This document shows positions 39,481-53,762 of a stretch of 64,000 nucleotides of DNA, piece by piece (within the stretch, counting starts at the first letter, position 1; every line of letters starts with the position of its first letter). The notes beneath the pieces are model-generated. The model did not search any database. It saw nothing but the letters and a program-made list of their open reading frames with translations, and was not told where the DNA came from. The stretch is from Anopheles merus (taxonomy: Eukaryota > Arthropoda > Insecta > Diptera > Culicidae): assembly GCF_017562075.2 (NCBI RefSeq), contig NC_054084.1, positions 25,048,246 to 25,112,245 on the forward strand. Reading direction: 5' to 3'. A program made the translations under genes and the position numbers.

Positions 39481-42400
39481 AATGGGGTGGATTGATCGCG
39501 TCCAAAAATTTTGTGTCGATATGCGAGGATGATAATATACAGTGAACATGAAATCTACTTTGAACCAGTGTGAATGCAGTCGATGATACAATACATATTG
39601 AAAATAAGGTAGTGTTTCAAACAAAAACAGAAGCATGATAGGGTCTTCATAAAATGTGAGAATGAGGTTATACAACTATGTTTTTTTATGACTTACTATC
39701 TTCCAACTACCATAGCGATCATTGACATCTTCTCTATCAGCTGATGCTCCTTTATAAAGGGTCTATTCTTGTTGTTGTCTTTGAGGTTCTATTCAACCCT
39801 TTCAAAGGAAAGAGATTATTATTTTGAGTTTTCGTTCACTGTTGCATGATAAAGTTAATCTTCGAAGCATCCGACTGATCTGAAGGATGGTGATTTCCTA
39901 TATTAATTATTCAACACTTATGAATACGTACGATGGAATTTGAAAGTATCAAGACGAATGTGAGGTAAAGTACAGTTAGGATGAATGTGTTTGAACCACT
40001 TGTAGCACATGCTTCTCAATCATCAACTAATCCGTTTCTTTTCTTTCTGTGGTTCTATGTTTAAAAGCTAAAAAAAGTACAATCGTCTGGAGGTTACAAG
40101 TCATAGCCACTTTAAAGACAAAGACACATTATTTGAAGTGTGCCAAACTTGACATGCATCGAAAACATTTACGGAGCAAAACATGACCAATAATATGAAG
40201 AAATCAATTAATCTGTTTTCCTCCAATGCCTCTACACGGGTTGAAGAATCCAGAGGACTCCTTATCATCAATGCGTTTGACAAGAGATTGTGTTATTGTT
40301 CTGATTGGTGGGTGGTTTTTCTCCGACTGAGCTCTTGGTTTGACATACAGAGTAAACGAACGATTGGATGCAAAAGCAATCTATTATCGGAATACTTTTC
40401 AAAACCAACGTAATGCTGTTCGATGTTCAATTTCAAGATGGAATGATGCTCCAAAGAGATGTCTGTGCTCAACGCACAACCACATCAAATGTCAAGGTAT
40501 CGCGAAGTAATCTGGTGAATGGCATTCGGCCAGATGGAATGTTTTATTTTTCACTCCCATTCGCTGTGAGTAGCTTTTCTGGTTCGAAGTTTGTTATCTC
40601 GTCTAAGTTTCGCTAGCTTGGATGCTCAAGAAACGAATAGACGATACAGGAGGGCGGTTATCGGCTTTAGAGAAGTCGTTGAACGATAAGCCAAAATTTC
40701 AAGAAGTAAATCCAGACGCGTACGAAGCTCCTCTAGGAAAAGGCAGAGGACATGAGAATACAAAAACAATCTACCCCTCCCCAATGAATGGGAAACCGAT
40801 CCAAATCGCACGTTGGCGCGAGTTCCGAAAAATAACAATGAAAAAACGACCACATCGACATTGGCGTCCGCACAAACACGTCAGCTCGCTCATGCCGCAT
40901 AGGTCCGCGCCACAGATAGATCCATCCAATGTTATCAAATCATAATTTTGCTTATGGCCCGATATTTTGGCTCCTTTAACGATGCCGCCGTTTGGTGTCC
41001 ATCGCTGGTTCTTATTGTTTTTTCCACCTTCCACGACACCAGCGAGAGAGAAAGAGGAAACTTGTCTAATTTACATTTTTATGAAACAATGCTTCTCCAC
41101 GGAGTGAGGAATTCCGGGCTGCGTCGGACGTTGTTAGAGGGCTCTCTGTACTCTTGCCGACGTACCGATGTGGCGTTGTTTCCGGTCAGAATGCAAAGCG
41201 CACGAGCTGGTGGTTTCGTACAACTTTTGCATTATGCCACACACACAAAAGCAACAGGGGACGGCCGAGTGAGAGATTAAATAAAACTATAACGATAAAG
41301 GGATGGAGGGAATGGTCCCGCCGATAGGTGTATCTGTGACCATTAAGCATGTAGAAAACTTTGACCAAATGCTTCTGCCCCCACTCTCAAAAGCTCGCAA
41401 CACTTATCGGCTATTGATATCTACTTATTTATCATATTTATATTTCTTTTCGTACCACGACGGGACGTGCCCACCTTGGGTGTCTGTTTTTGGAGGTTTC
41501 GGCATTCGGTGTGCCTTTGCCGCTTATCTTGGAGTGTTTTTTTGGGTGCCTGAGGGGAGCGAGTGTATCAGAGGGAGCGTGGATGTTGGGGTCTGTTTTG
41601 CTTTGTTCCCGCCCGCCAGAACCCGGGGAGTAGTAGGAAGGTTTGGCAGTAAGCAACAGATAGGTTTTCCATTGGCAAAAGACAACAGATAGATTTGGAG
41701 ATGGTTCTACTTTTGCGTCTGTTTGATTTACACAATTATCATGGCATTCCAAACAAGTAACAACGAAAAGCACAAAGAAATGTGAGGAAATGTTTAGTTA
41801 TATTTGTGCATGCCGAGCGTTATTTCATACCTTTTAAGAAATATTTCTAAAATAGATTGAAACATTTACAAAAGCAGCTTACAACACTGCTTATGAATTT
41901 TTGGAATCCTCTGTTTGTGTTCTTTTTTCCACACGCATAAATTGATTCCACATTACCACCACCTTCGAGCGTGGTCTCTTTCCACCGTATAATCCCATCT
42001 GCTATCTCATCTCACAGAATGGCAGCGGCCAAAAACCACCCAACCAAACCAGCATCTCTCTCGGCGACTGGCGGGAAAGATAAGCAAAGCTTTTAAGAGA
42101 CATTACACTCCACTCGATCTCCCATCGTGCCGCCGCCTTTGACCAGATAGGTGACCGGATTTAAGACCAGATACGCCAGAATGCCGAAAGAGAGATGGAA
42201 GCGTAGATTTCGTACGTTAATTGATTAATTATCGATACCCGATTCCATTGCACATGAAGGGAGGGTAACAGAGAGAGAAAGAGTTTTTGTCCCGACATGG
42301 CCCAACTCTTCCAATCGAGGCGCCTTGTATCCCAGCATATGGCTTGGAATCCACTACTCACGCACGAACACACACGTACACACCAAGGTCAACCAATTTG

Positions 42401-42800
42401 TTCGACGAAAGTGCAACCTTCAAGGCAAACAGTGTCGGCTTCTTTCCGTTCCAGCTGCCTCGTCCGTTCCACGTTGCCTGATTGTGGCGGGGTGCGTTTT
42501 ATGTTAATTGATGTTATTTTTCATGCCGATAAGACGCCGCGTCCTAATCTCATGATCGCAACTCACTGTACGATGGAAGGTTCGCAAAGGGAGGGAAGGT
42601 CACTGTGATCCGGGAGGTAGAAGGAATGATCACTTCTCAAGAAGAAACAGGCATCGATATATCTTACTCCCGCAGGCCGACCGACACAAGCGAGTAAAAA
42701 CTCATGCACTCGATTACCGCATTTTTGTGTTATTCAATTTATACTCCTGGCATGGTGTTGGTTCGATCGCTCAGTCTCTAAGTCAGCTGACGTCTTTTGT

Positions 42801-42855
42801 AGTGGTACGTATGGTGGTAGTAGTGGTGGTCCATGGTGGTTGTAGTGGTGGTCTC
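42801..42855. repeat. Imperfect (GGT)n tract
   Basis: Degenerate GGT/AGT trinucleotide repeats, read directly. Confidence 0.85.
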
Positions 42856-45800
42856 CTGGTACATAGACACCCCCAGATCGAGTTAATCCACCCCTTTCCT
42901 TAGCATTGCAACCCAACACTCAGCCTGAGTTTGAATCAGCCAGGGGCATCTGGCATAGATGGTTGTCTAAAGAGAGCAGCTGTCTATGTCTGTTCCTTTC
43001 GCACTCGTCTCTCAACTCGAGATCGAATGGCCGGGTGTAATCGCGTGGACGATCATAAAAAATGCTTCTAAACCGAATGCTTTTAGATAAACTGTTTGAG
43101 AGTGTATGTGTGAGAAGTCCTTGGGCGGATGGTTTGTTCGGTTTGCTTGCGACACGTCATTCGCGTCAAGTTACCCACGTGATCCGTATCAGCATTTGGC
43201 GGATTCAAACCTGTGCATGAATGTATAGATCTAAAGATATGATGTCTGAACAAATAGTGAAACTAACGTGTGTGTTACAACTTCAAGCATAAATAAGAAA
43301 CTAATGAAATGGTCCAAATCATTTCAAGTCTGTATAATATTTAAATATTAATCATTTCTATTTGCTGTAGAAAAATCCTCGTTCGTTTTCATTCTATCAG
43401 GAACCTTTCTCTGGAACTTTACTTTCCTTGGAACAGAATCAGAACCCCGGAACTAGTGGGAGAGGTTAGGACGAGGAAGCTTATTTGCAGATTAATTCGA
43501 ACAGGCGGAAACTTTTCCCTTCGTTTGCCATCGCCCACTGTCGCCTTGTGGTCGTTAGAGATTCCCGCTTCACTATCCTTATCTGTGAGAGGAAAAAGTG
43601 GAAACTCTTTTCCGTTTCGTTTTGGTTTTGCTTTAGCGATCAATCAGTAGGACTCGGTGAGGTTTTTTTACCTCTACACTCTGGCCAGACCATTTCCCAT
43701 AGAATCTTCGTAAGAGTTTTCTTTTATCTATTTTCGGGATGCATTTTTTGTTGGACTTTTCAATCCTTGGCTTCCAGGCTTGTGGTTTGAGTTGGATTCG
43801 TCCTGAGTGCAATTTGTGTCTGGGAGATGCTGCGGTTATCGTGCCACCCGATGCGGTTTGTCTTAGTGTTTGATGGACAAATTAGCTTTCGCTTGGTAAT
43901 GGCACACCCCGATGGCAATGAAAGTGTTGGGATAAAGAATCTGCCAGCCGGAAGGGGCGAAGGACACACTGCTGGGGAAAGAAAAAGTGTTCAACAAGGA
44001 CCACCAGGCACAAGTTGAATGAATTTGCTTTTGACAAATTAACTTCGTAATCACTTTAGGGAAGAAAGGAAAGAAATCTAGCAATTTTTCATTCGGTTAC
44101 CATCTTCCGTTGCGTGAGGAGACGGTCAGACATATCTTGTCTTGTGTCAGAGGAATAATGTTTGATTTATTTCTATTTTTATATTAGTCAGTCCAACCCA
44201 AGACAGTTTCGTCTCAAAATAGAGCCATTGAAACACGTTTGGAATCTTTGTTTATAGCAAAACATGATAAAAGTGTCTCCAACGGATCATCATCACAGTC
44301 TCGTTATCATCGTCATCGTTACCGTACCGGCATTTGTAAGTTAACGTTAGACGGACGGAAGTACGTGCACTTGTTGCGATCTCGGTCAAAGCACGTACTC
44401 CTCAAGACGTAATGCGATAACAGCGGTTGGCGAAACAGAGAAGACGACAGAGAATTGAAGGGAGTAGGATTACTCCAACACCATCGTGACCTACCTCTTT
44501 GAGATGGGCATGTTGTATGTTTGTTTGGGTTTTAAAGTGATTGCAAGGAAGCCAGCAAAAAGTGTATTTCGTTCCAGTTTCTAATCAGCTTGAGGGCGCT
44601 TAGTTACAGTTTGACAAAAAATCATCATATCAAAATAATTATTTGGCTGCATGATGACGATTGTCCGACCACCAGTTGACTGTAATCAACGTATTAGATT
44701 CTGGAACGTTCATTTGGCATAGTCGATTCTTACATCGATGCGATTCGTCAGAAGAATCAACCAAGATGTCGCTACTCATGCTATCATCTGATCTTGATCG
44801 GTCTCTGTGACGATGTGAACGCTGTTCTGTTGGTGAGTAATGTGACCGCTAAACGTTTGTTTACATCAAAGCCGGATGATTCACAAGAAATGTCTGGAAG
44901 TATTGTCTAATCTTGAGTTGAAAAAAGGCATGCGTTAATTAGTTGCTAAAAGATTGCAAAATCGGCTTTTGTGTGCACGAGTTTGTGCCAATCAACTTGT
45001 TTTCAAATAAAGATTTTACTCGTTGGATGTCTAATTTTGTTTTTGTTAATTTGACCTCTAATCGAAAACTCTTTAAAATACATTTTGAAAGGTCTTCGTA
45101 ATTATTCCACAAAGCATGTTTCAAAGTGTTTGGAATGCATATTAAAATGTTTATTGCCTTTTGGCGGCCTTTTTCATTGACGCATCATGACGAAAAAACG
45201 ACTATAATTCATCGTCCGGTTTATCAAATCGTTGTCTCATTTATATTAATATGGATAACGTGATAGCGCTGAGTGCTATTGTCCCGGCCAGCTATCGGAC
45301 AGAGTCGCGAGATGGAGCGAACAAAAAGCCGTTCCACCGTCGGGTGTTTGAAAGGTAGCGCAGCAGACTTGGGTATCAAAACTGGTCTTGTCCGGAGGCG
45401 TTTCTGTGGCGCCTGCAACGAGTCCCTTCACTGTGCTCAATCTTGAACGAAAAGTCCCTTTGCGCGCGACTCCGTGGAAGGCTTGAGGGAGTAGGAGCGT
45501 TCCGGTGAGATAAAGTTTTCCAGATTAACCTACGGAGAGTGCAGCTCGTGCGATAAGACGGTAAAAAGCAGTCCTCACTGTCTGGGGACGCTCCGATGCA
45601 TGACGTGGACACGCAAGGTGATACTGGGAGGCGCCCTGAGCGAGACCAGCGGGTGATTTGTACGTAAAGGAATGAACCAAGCCCACAACGACGAAGTAGG
45701 TAGAAAGTGAGACGAGGAAAGGGAATATTCGACTGTACAGTATACAATGTTTGATATTCAAGTATTTACAATTTACCAAATTTTCTTATTTTTTTATGTT

Positions 45801-46976
45801 TGAATGTTTGTTGGTATGTCTCTTACAAACTACCGATTAACATTAAAGCCTTCAGAGGATTCTACAAAAATGCTTCAACCTTATCCACCCGATAACTCGT
45901 GAATGCAACGGAAAGGGCAGCTCACGGAATGCACCAAACAAGGAAGAAGATTCTCTCTTCTTCACTGGCGCCAAAGTGTCGAAGATGAGCCGTCGCACAG
46001 GATAAGACGCCAACAGCTCTGTCCTCGATCAACCGATCATTCCCGTCGCTCTTCTTTGGCCCATACAAGTCGCTTCGCTAAGATACGCAGCCTCTCGGCT
46101 TTTGGGGCTCTTTTAACGCGCCAACACACTGCACTGCGGTGGTAATAATAATATCAAATTGCAATAAATTTGCTACAGCTTGTTTCCAGTTGCAGTTTTT
46201 TACATCTTTTCGAACGCCATCCAATCGGTTTGTACCGAAGAGGATGCTTGCAGCCAAATCGAGCAGCCAACCCCGAGGAGCGCGCGCGATGGCTCGAAAT
46301 TCGGCAACGGGCTGTGAGCTTTCTTTGCCTGCAGTTGGTGTTGCATCGTAACGGGAAAGACATTGCACCATCTTTATGTATGGAAAGGGGCGGAGAGGAG
46401 ACAGAATGGAATGAAGGGAAGGGGGATTCTAGAGATAGCGACACGTCGACGTCTGGGCGCTCTACTCGTGGCAGGATGTAGCGGGATGCTTCGATGGGAG
46501 TCGCTGTGTTGCCTTGCGGGACAGCTCCATTCTCAGAATCGGTCCATTTTCCAACGCGATAGTCTTATCCTGAATGGTCCAACCTCGTGCTTGATATGGG
46601 TCGAAGGAAAGAGGAATCCGACGTGGAGAAGGAGAGAAACGAGGAGGTCTCGAGCATCCCCAAACGACACTATCAAGGAAGTAAGCAGTTTCTCTTTGCA
46701 CGGTATCGTTGATGCTGTTGTTGTTAGCCGTTCTTTGCTACGGAGTCCTTGGAGCTCTACGAGCCAGGGAGGGCTCTGAATCAACGTCTTATCGCTTTAT
46801 TTTCACTCGTCTTGGTAGTGGAAGCATTACTCGTGCTTCAACCAGTGCACCAGAGAAATATTTTTCTTATCCTTTATTTTCCCGCGAGTCCAACATCCTG
46901 AATCCTTTTCTCTTTTTCCGAAAGTAAGCCGTATGCAAAATACAAGTAAAGAATTGTACAGCACGATCAATACAAC

Positions 46977-46995
46977 ATCTCTCTCTCTCTCTCTC
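46977..46995. repeat. (CT)n microsatellite
   Basis: Short pure CT run, read directly. Confidence 0.9.
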
Positions 46996-49223
46996 AGCAC
47001 AAAGATAAGACATAAAGAAAATCCTTTAGCTTGTGCTATCGCTGCATACACATTCGTATATCTCAAGCAATTTCTCGTGAGGAAAAGGCATTTCTTACGG
47101 CTTGTGTTATGCAGCGATAGCGTTAGAAGGATTGAGTTTTATTGAATTAGTGTAATAGCCCATAGGATGACACAACTTTTCTCACTTTCACATAGGAACG
47201 AACACAATCCGTCAGAAAAGCCATGACCATGGTGATTCTCTCCATTTGCATTGTTGATATGGGCTGACAGTAGAGTTCCTTCTCCAGACGTGTGTGCTCC
47301 TTGACTAGAACGGTTTCTTGAGAGCATGTTCTGCTTCATTCCAACAATCATTTCGCCATGATACACGATTTCTATCGTCAAACGGCTAGTTTTGTTGGAG
47401 TTTCGAAGATATGAGGAGCAAAGGAATAAGATGTCTCCGTCGGTGAGGGTGTGGGTGAATCGATCGTGGTAATAGCAAGGTGGAAGGAAAATGGTGCTCT
47501 CTCGACACAGTATTGTCCTTGTGAATCGTCCTACAACAGTCAAGAGCTGTTGTTTCAGGCTTGTTTCGAGTTGTGCCGCTCATCTCCAGGAATGTATTCC
47601 TTCTCCATCTGACTCTTTCTCTGATTGCAATCAGATCCACACACACTCTCATTCTGCTGACGGTTGTACATTTGCTTGCACGAAATAGTTTACCACAAGC
47701 TCCTTTGCTCTCACCATCCTTGGAAAGCATCACTTTCACCAACACCAGGCTTTGGCAAGAGCTGAAACAATAGTCCTCACACATAGAGATGGCTCCAAAT
47801 GCTGTGGTTGTTGCTTCTGGTTGCATAAAGCCAGTCAACGGCATACAAAAGCGTAATGAGACATGGTGTTGTGATCGTTTTTGGCATTGCTTCAATAGTT
47901 TTGTCATATCGGCTGTATGTAGCCAAAGATGTAGCTAATGGCGTTTCGTGCGGTGTACTGAAGTTGTAGAACGGTGTAATGCCCTTATAGGATGTGGTTT
48001 GATGTGCGGTAATAATATGGGTGGAAATAACTGTCAGTTAGAAGTGAAAGTTAGGCAAAGGAATAGGTGGTCTCTTGAATATTGGCTATTTTCAATTTAT
48101 ATCGTCTATTCTTTCCCCAATTAAAATCATATCAAAAGCGTCTCCACGGTCAATCCAAACTCATTCGTTGCTTTACTGTACACTCAGTTTCAGAAAACCA
48201 GATTTTATATAACCAATCTCTAAATAATCCTCTGCATCAGAATACGCATGCATCATTCAACTGTTCGTAGAAGATGGATGCTTTCTCTACAAGCGTATCT
48301 ATAATGAAATCTTATCGTTGGCTGGACGCCATTTCCTTCCACTAATCCCTCTCAACCGTTGTGCGGTTTTTCATTTGTTGGCAACAAAACTCTTTATTTA
48401 TGTCTTTTTGAACATTCAGCGCCATCGTGGTCGTTGTATGTCCGATTTTATGATTGTATGTAAGCGTCTGGTTAGCCATTTGGTTATCTTGTGTGTTATG
48501 AAGCCAATCGTTCTTATTATGTTATGTGTTTTCTGGCTTCAATCAAACGATGAATCTTCACTCTGACCTATTGCAGTGGATTGTCATTTAGTTTCACATG
48601 TTCCTTAGATACTTAGTTACTCAAAAATCTCGTTTAGTATGTGCATTAATCCTATTTTCGTTTTAATTTAAGTGTCGCTCTTATTGTGTTGTTTGCTTTC
48701 AATTTACTTATCATCACCACATCACAAATATCTCTTGAATTGCTAAAGCCCTTTAGCTCAGTATTCGCACAGGATTCGACTTGAAAGTGAAACACAATCC
48801 ATCTCCGCGGAAAACGAGAAGGCAAGAGCGGCGTCAATCAGATCGAGATGCTACCGTTTTGATTTCGCCACGCGAATACACGACAAGTGATCGATCATTT
48901 TGACATTTGACACGCCAATCGTCTGCTTTGATGCCGTACGCGTGTTTGTTTTGTTGGTTGAGATGATGTTGATGTTGTTAGTAGCGTAGCTCATCAGCGA
49001 GAGATTATCAGCAGGCAGCATGGTTGTCAAAGGGTGAACGAAACGTATGCAAAGGGATTACCAATGGCTGGAAATATGGGGTCGATGAAACATGGCCAAC
49101 ATGACGAGATAGGAGAAAGTTCTTAATGATGTCGTTGGAATGTTTTTCTATGTTTTTCTAAGTGATTTTCAAATATCTTTTCTGGCTGCAGCATAATAAA
49201 ATAATGAAATAAAATAACTTCGA

Positions 49224-49262
49224 AGCTAATTGGATATGTTTCTGTTCTACTTCTAGGTAAGT
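49224..49262 (+). other. Recursive splice site (3' splice site joined to 5' splice site)
   Basis: A branch-point-like CTAAT near 49226 is followed by a pyrimidine-rich tract (TTTCTGTTCTACTTCTAG) ending in AG at 49255-49256. This is joined directly to GTAAGT at 49257-49262. It is the zero-length-exon arrangement of insect ratchet points. It is slightly weaker than the 17846 site because the tract has purine interruptions and the acceptor is TAG, not CAG. It implies a plus-strand transcript with a long intron here, or minus-strand relative to the left contig if the right contig is reversed. Confidence 0.5.
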
Positions 49263-52200
49263 CACCAAACGATTGCCAAACTCCAGTAGTAACAGTAAGT
49301 CACAATCGATATCAGATACTATAAATCATCCGATACCCAACGGCCACAAAATCTGATTGATTGCGGCTAACGCTTATCATCACTCATGAGTTGAGTCCAT
49401 GTATGATTCGACTAATATTCGGAATGCTTATCGCGTGTTCTCTGTGTGATTCGCAATTGTAGGAGCGTTTGTACGGGTGTGCTTAAACGATTATTGATTA
49501 TCGGTGCCGGACAGGATGATTCACATTTTGATGAAGCCATGGAATGACTGGTGGAACGGTTCAATTTATCTACCAATAAATGGTTAATGCTGCTCAATCA
49601 ATGGTGGTGGCGCTATGTGCAACGTGGAAGGATTGTGTGATAAAATGACAAAAGCTTTGTGAAAGTTAATCGGATTCGTAATCTGTTATGGGAGGAAGGA
49701 TATTCTCTTATCAGACGTGAATAATGATACTGTTTCATTATCAGGCAGCGCTTCTACCATTTTGTTTCTGAGTGATAAATACAATCGTATCGATCAAATA
49801 AATCCATAACATTCATATGTCATGCAAAATACCTGATATAACAATCCAAAGAATGTCAAGCGAGCAGTAATGTAAATATTGATGATCTGTTTATTTTGTG
49901 TTGGCACCCGGCGTTGTGTGTTACACTTTCCATCTTCGGTAGTTGTCTGAAGTGTTTATGTTTTGGTCTGAAGCACGTGCTTCGTAATGCGAATGGGCGC
50001 TTTAAAGAACGTAGGTTTTTTTTTACGACATTCGACGGTGATTTGAAGTGAAAGTTATTGATATAATATTGATATTTTCCGTTTTATGACTGGCCTGAGG
50101 TTCAACCGCAGTAGAGAGGCGGACAAGCACGCGACTCGATGGAATGCAGCGGGAACAGATTGATTACGGCTTCTGATAAAGTGTATAGGTTGCCGATTGT
50201 TTGATTGGAGTGAAGTATAGGAGGTGTGGTGTTTTATATCATTTGCTATGTCATTTTTAGACATTTATGTTTATAAAATTTAAATTATAAATTTATGTTT
50301 ATTTTATATAAGTAAATATGTAGATTGAATAGTTATGAAAATTGAATTGAAGCAACAAATGCACCATAGTAAACATTCCTTGTCTACAAATGAATAAAAT
50401 GTTCAGAGTTATTTGCCCTTTGATTAGGCATTCTACTGATTTCATCGCTGTATCGAAATCAATGTGCAATAACAACCCAAAACCGAATTCCGTTATGTTC
50501 GCTGTCAATTTCGCACAACTTGTGCCGCTGGTGTTGCAGCTGTTGCTCCTTTCGCTTCCACCACCACATAGCGTGTGAGATCCTATCTCGATCGTTACGA
50601 CAACACAACGAAGGCAGTGGACATCGTTTGGTTAAGTCGTCGCCCTACTACACCGACGAAAAGACACAACAAGCGAATGCAGTGACATTTCCAAAAACAA
50701 GTCCCTCCTGTTTCAGCCTTCGTTCGATGTGGTCCCCATTACTACGGAACTTTTAGATTCATTGCACCGATTCGGAGTTGGTGAAGTGTTTCATTCACGT
50801 GCATTATGGGCTCATGGTTTGGTTGGTGCAAACGAGGATGGGGCCATAGACGCCATAGACGGGGGTAATAATCGATGAGTATCGGAGCTTTGCTGCCCAA
50901 TCGCTTCCCTGTTGCGAGAATCAAAAGCCCCATTAGAGCGTTTGGCGAGACAAACGGCAGTTTGAACTTTTCTGGAATGTTTGAATCGATGTTCTATGAT
51001 GGGGTAATAAGCTTGATTAGTGAGGGAATGCAGAAATAAATGGTTGAATTTGTGTTACTACTTTTGGCACAGGAAACCAGTGGTGTGAAACAGTGAAAAT
51101 CACTTCCAGTCTTTCAAACAATACATTGATTGTAGTATCAAAGTATGTAACGATATAGCAATGTTTCAATTTGCCCAATTTTGCGTTACCATCAAGTCGT
51201 TAACCAAGATAGTGTGACACACAACCACCAAACAATTTATTTCTACATCCCCAGTAACTTACAACTGGTGATAAATTGAACCATTTCAACCCTGTCTAGT
51301 TGTTCTGGTATGCAGACAGGTGTTTTCCGTCACTTCATACCCGTTTACTTATTCAAATACCTCAAACCGAACAGTTGTTCAGTGAACAACCCTCGAAACA
51401 AGCCCGGAAAAGATCGTTACGTTCTTCTACACCCCTTGCCATAGGTTTTCTCCACTTTTTCCGTTCCAAAATGGCACAAACGAAAGCAACTCCACTGCAG
51501 CACTCACCACCATCACCATCCATCGACTACCAGGGCTCGTTATCGGCTAATTTTGATCTTTTATGGTACATATTCTTGATTGAAATTTCGTGATAATTAC
51601 AACATTGTTTGCCTAAGAAACTGGAACACTCTCGAGTCTGTGTCGGTTTGCTAGCTAGAATGGTTCTTTTTGCTATAGGTTCGACATCGTTTTTTGGGAA
51701 GCTCTGTCACCGTCTTCCGAAAACCGTTTCCGCCCGGAAACGAGTGAACATTGTGGGATGATGATGAAGTAGTTCGGGACGGTGTCGACCAAGCATGGAG
51801 AACCAGAAATCAAGGGAAAACCAGCAAACTAAACGGTGGCTGTGAGACTTTGAAGAGCAAGAGACGCTTATCCGGCATGGTAGCGTTGGAGTCGTTAGAA
51901 TACGATGAACGAACAGAGCGACACAAACCACTGTCAAATGAGTCGCTATCCCTTCTTGCTTTGGAGTAGAGTTTCGGTTCAGAAGAAAAAAGAGAAAGAG
52001 AACGATACTCAGCAAAATCGTTGCATGGAGCTTTTCCCCGTCACTCATCGACACAGTCGGTATGTCTTAATCGAGATTTAATTGTACGACATTCGTCAAC
52101 GGACTTAATCGGTAGAGATACCGGCGAAGCGATAGAGTTGGACAATGATCTGGATAGACTGTGCTCATTTTGAATGTGCGTGGGATTGTTCCAGCAAAAT

Positions 52201-53230
52201 ATGATTTCAGTTTTAGAATGAGACATTTTGGAAGAGCTCACATCTAACAAAACAGTTCAGCAATGAAGTGATTAAAATCATATTATCATTGTCAGATCAT
52301 CTTTCAGCAAGAAATAATGATGGAGTCATGTATTGTAACAGAAATCTTCGTTGAGTTGTAAAGCAATTTAAAATGTACTTTACAAAAACATATCGCTTGT
52401 CTTGAGAAGAAAAATAATGCATTAGACAATTTCAACTAGACTTTGAAATCAACAAAATGACACGAAACACATTTAACTATCAAGCAAACAGTCCAGTCAC
52501 TAAGGGAGATTCAACACCTTTCCAAACATGAAACGAACCAGATACTACGTTGAACCTACCCGCAGAAATTGGTCTGCTGGCGCACAAGACACGCATGAAT
52601 TATACTAGCCTTCCAACCTTCCAAGACTTATCGGCGCCAACCCGCAGCGTGTGGCGCAAACATGCAGGTTACCGTATATTCCTGCAGGAATCAAGATCCC
52701 CAGGAAGTTGCATGCTTGTGTAGCTAGTCTGTCACCTTGACCTCAGTACATGGTACGATGGAAGAAGTCTTACGAATGCGGTGAACCTGGATTTTGAATT
52801 TGTAGGGGTCGATGTTACAACGACGTCACGTTGTTAGGCCACTTTTGAGTTCAAATTGCTTGGAAATACAAATAACAGCGAGAAACAATGCAGGATAAAA
52901 ATTTAAATACTAATTACTGCGCAAACGAATCGTGAATTTTGGGATGAGGTAGTTGGACAGCTGATACACAATCAAGCGCTAAAGTGTCTTTAAAAGGACT
53001 TTTGCGTCGATGTGGTCTCAGCACGTTTTGCGCCATTAGGGATAATTAGTCAAGCCGCACGATCGTGAGAAATGTATTGTTATCTATGTTGAAGGAGCTT
53101 CAATGTGGCGCATAGCTTTTGATTATTTCAAACACTGTTATTTATATGAAATAACTAACTAAATAACTTGAGGTTATTTTAAATTATTCTAATGATATTT
53201 AAACATATTTGGGATCAATTTCGAAGGCAC
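49263..53230. other. Non-coding stretch
   Basis: Mixed AT-rich and GC-richer patches, short frames only. GATAAG/CTTATC sites near 49375, 49428, 49705, 51867 and 52630. No gene or repeat recognised. Confidence 0.5.
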
Positions 53231-53600
53231 TTTAATTGCTTCTCTTTTCCACCAACTCCGATCGTTCCTTCTTTTCTCTTACTTTGCTGAACCATCGTCC
53301 AAAACCGCTGCACCGAGGACACGTGAGAATTGCATCACGATGTAGATCCGCACAGGATGATTTCACATGAACTGCTCGCTGGAGCCGGGCTGAAATGGCG
53401 CGAAAACGGTCCACAACCACACGATCGCTGGCCGGCGATGACCACGGAAACCTTGAAGCCACCCGCAGGATCACTCCCACCTCGACCACGAAAACCCATA
53501 TAACACTTTCACGGCTCGTTAAGGTTTATTATTTTCGAGGTTCGGCCTTCTTCTGCACGGATGATTACCGTCGTATCGGGCGAAGGTAGGCGGGCGAACG

Positions 53601-53606
53601 TATAAT
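53601..53606 (+). promoter_or_regulatory. Possible TATA box before candidate exon
   Basis: TATAAT in a GC-rich setting, 53-58 nt before the candidate start codon at 53659. This spacing allows a start site about 30 nt downstream and a short leader. No good initiator motif is seen there. Confidence 0.15.
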
Positions 53607-53658
53607 CAGCCGAAGCGTGGAGTCGTCGATATCGGGTGGATGATCGCGGACCTGGCGA

Positions 53659-53756
53659 ATGGAAAATTCGTTTCGCGCGTTCGAACTTTTGTGCTGTTCT
53701 GTGTCGGTGTTGGTCTCGTTCGCTCATGCTTGCCTGGTTAACGTGGCCCATTCATC
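53659..53756 (+). CDS. Candidate first coding exon with signal peptide (weak)
   Basis: An ATG at 53659 opens 32 codons plus 2 nt ending at a perfect donor GTAAGT (53757-53762). The peptide is MENSFRAFELLCCSVSVLV followed by SFAHACLVNVAHS: a hydrophobic core after one Arg and an Ala-rich AHA-type cleavage context, as expected of a secreted or membrane protein. The exon lies in a GC-rich island just downstream of a TATAAT. Against it, the start context is mediocre (C at -3), an upstream ATG at 53640 opens an overlapping hydrophobic frame, and no downstream partner exon is identified. No homologue recognised. Confidence 0.27.
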
Positions 53757-53762
53757 GTAAGT

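Larger units (their letters stand above)
39481..49220. other. Long non-coding stretch
   Basis: About 10 kb of alternating AT- and GC-rich sequence with short overlapping frames only. Simple repeats: imperfect (GGT)n at 42801-42855 and (CT)n at 46977-46995. GATAAG sites are scattered. A 107-codon frame at 40622-40945 (+) is rich in Arg, His and Lys and is not recognised. No RNA gene seen. Confidence 0.5.

Noticed and set aside
40622..40945. 107-codon basic frame
   Set aside because: Rich in Arg, His and Lys but no recognised family and an overlapping minus-strand frame covers it.
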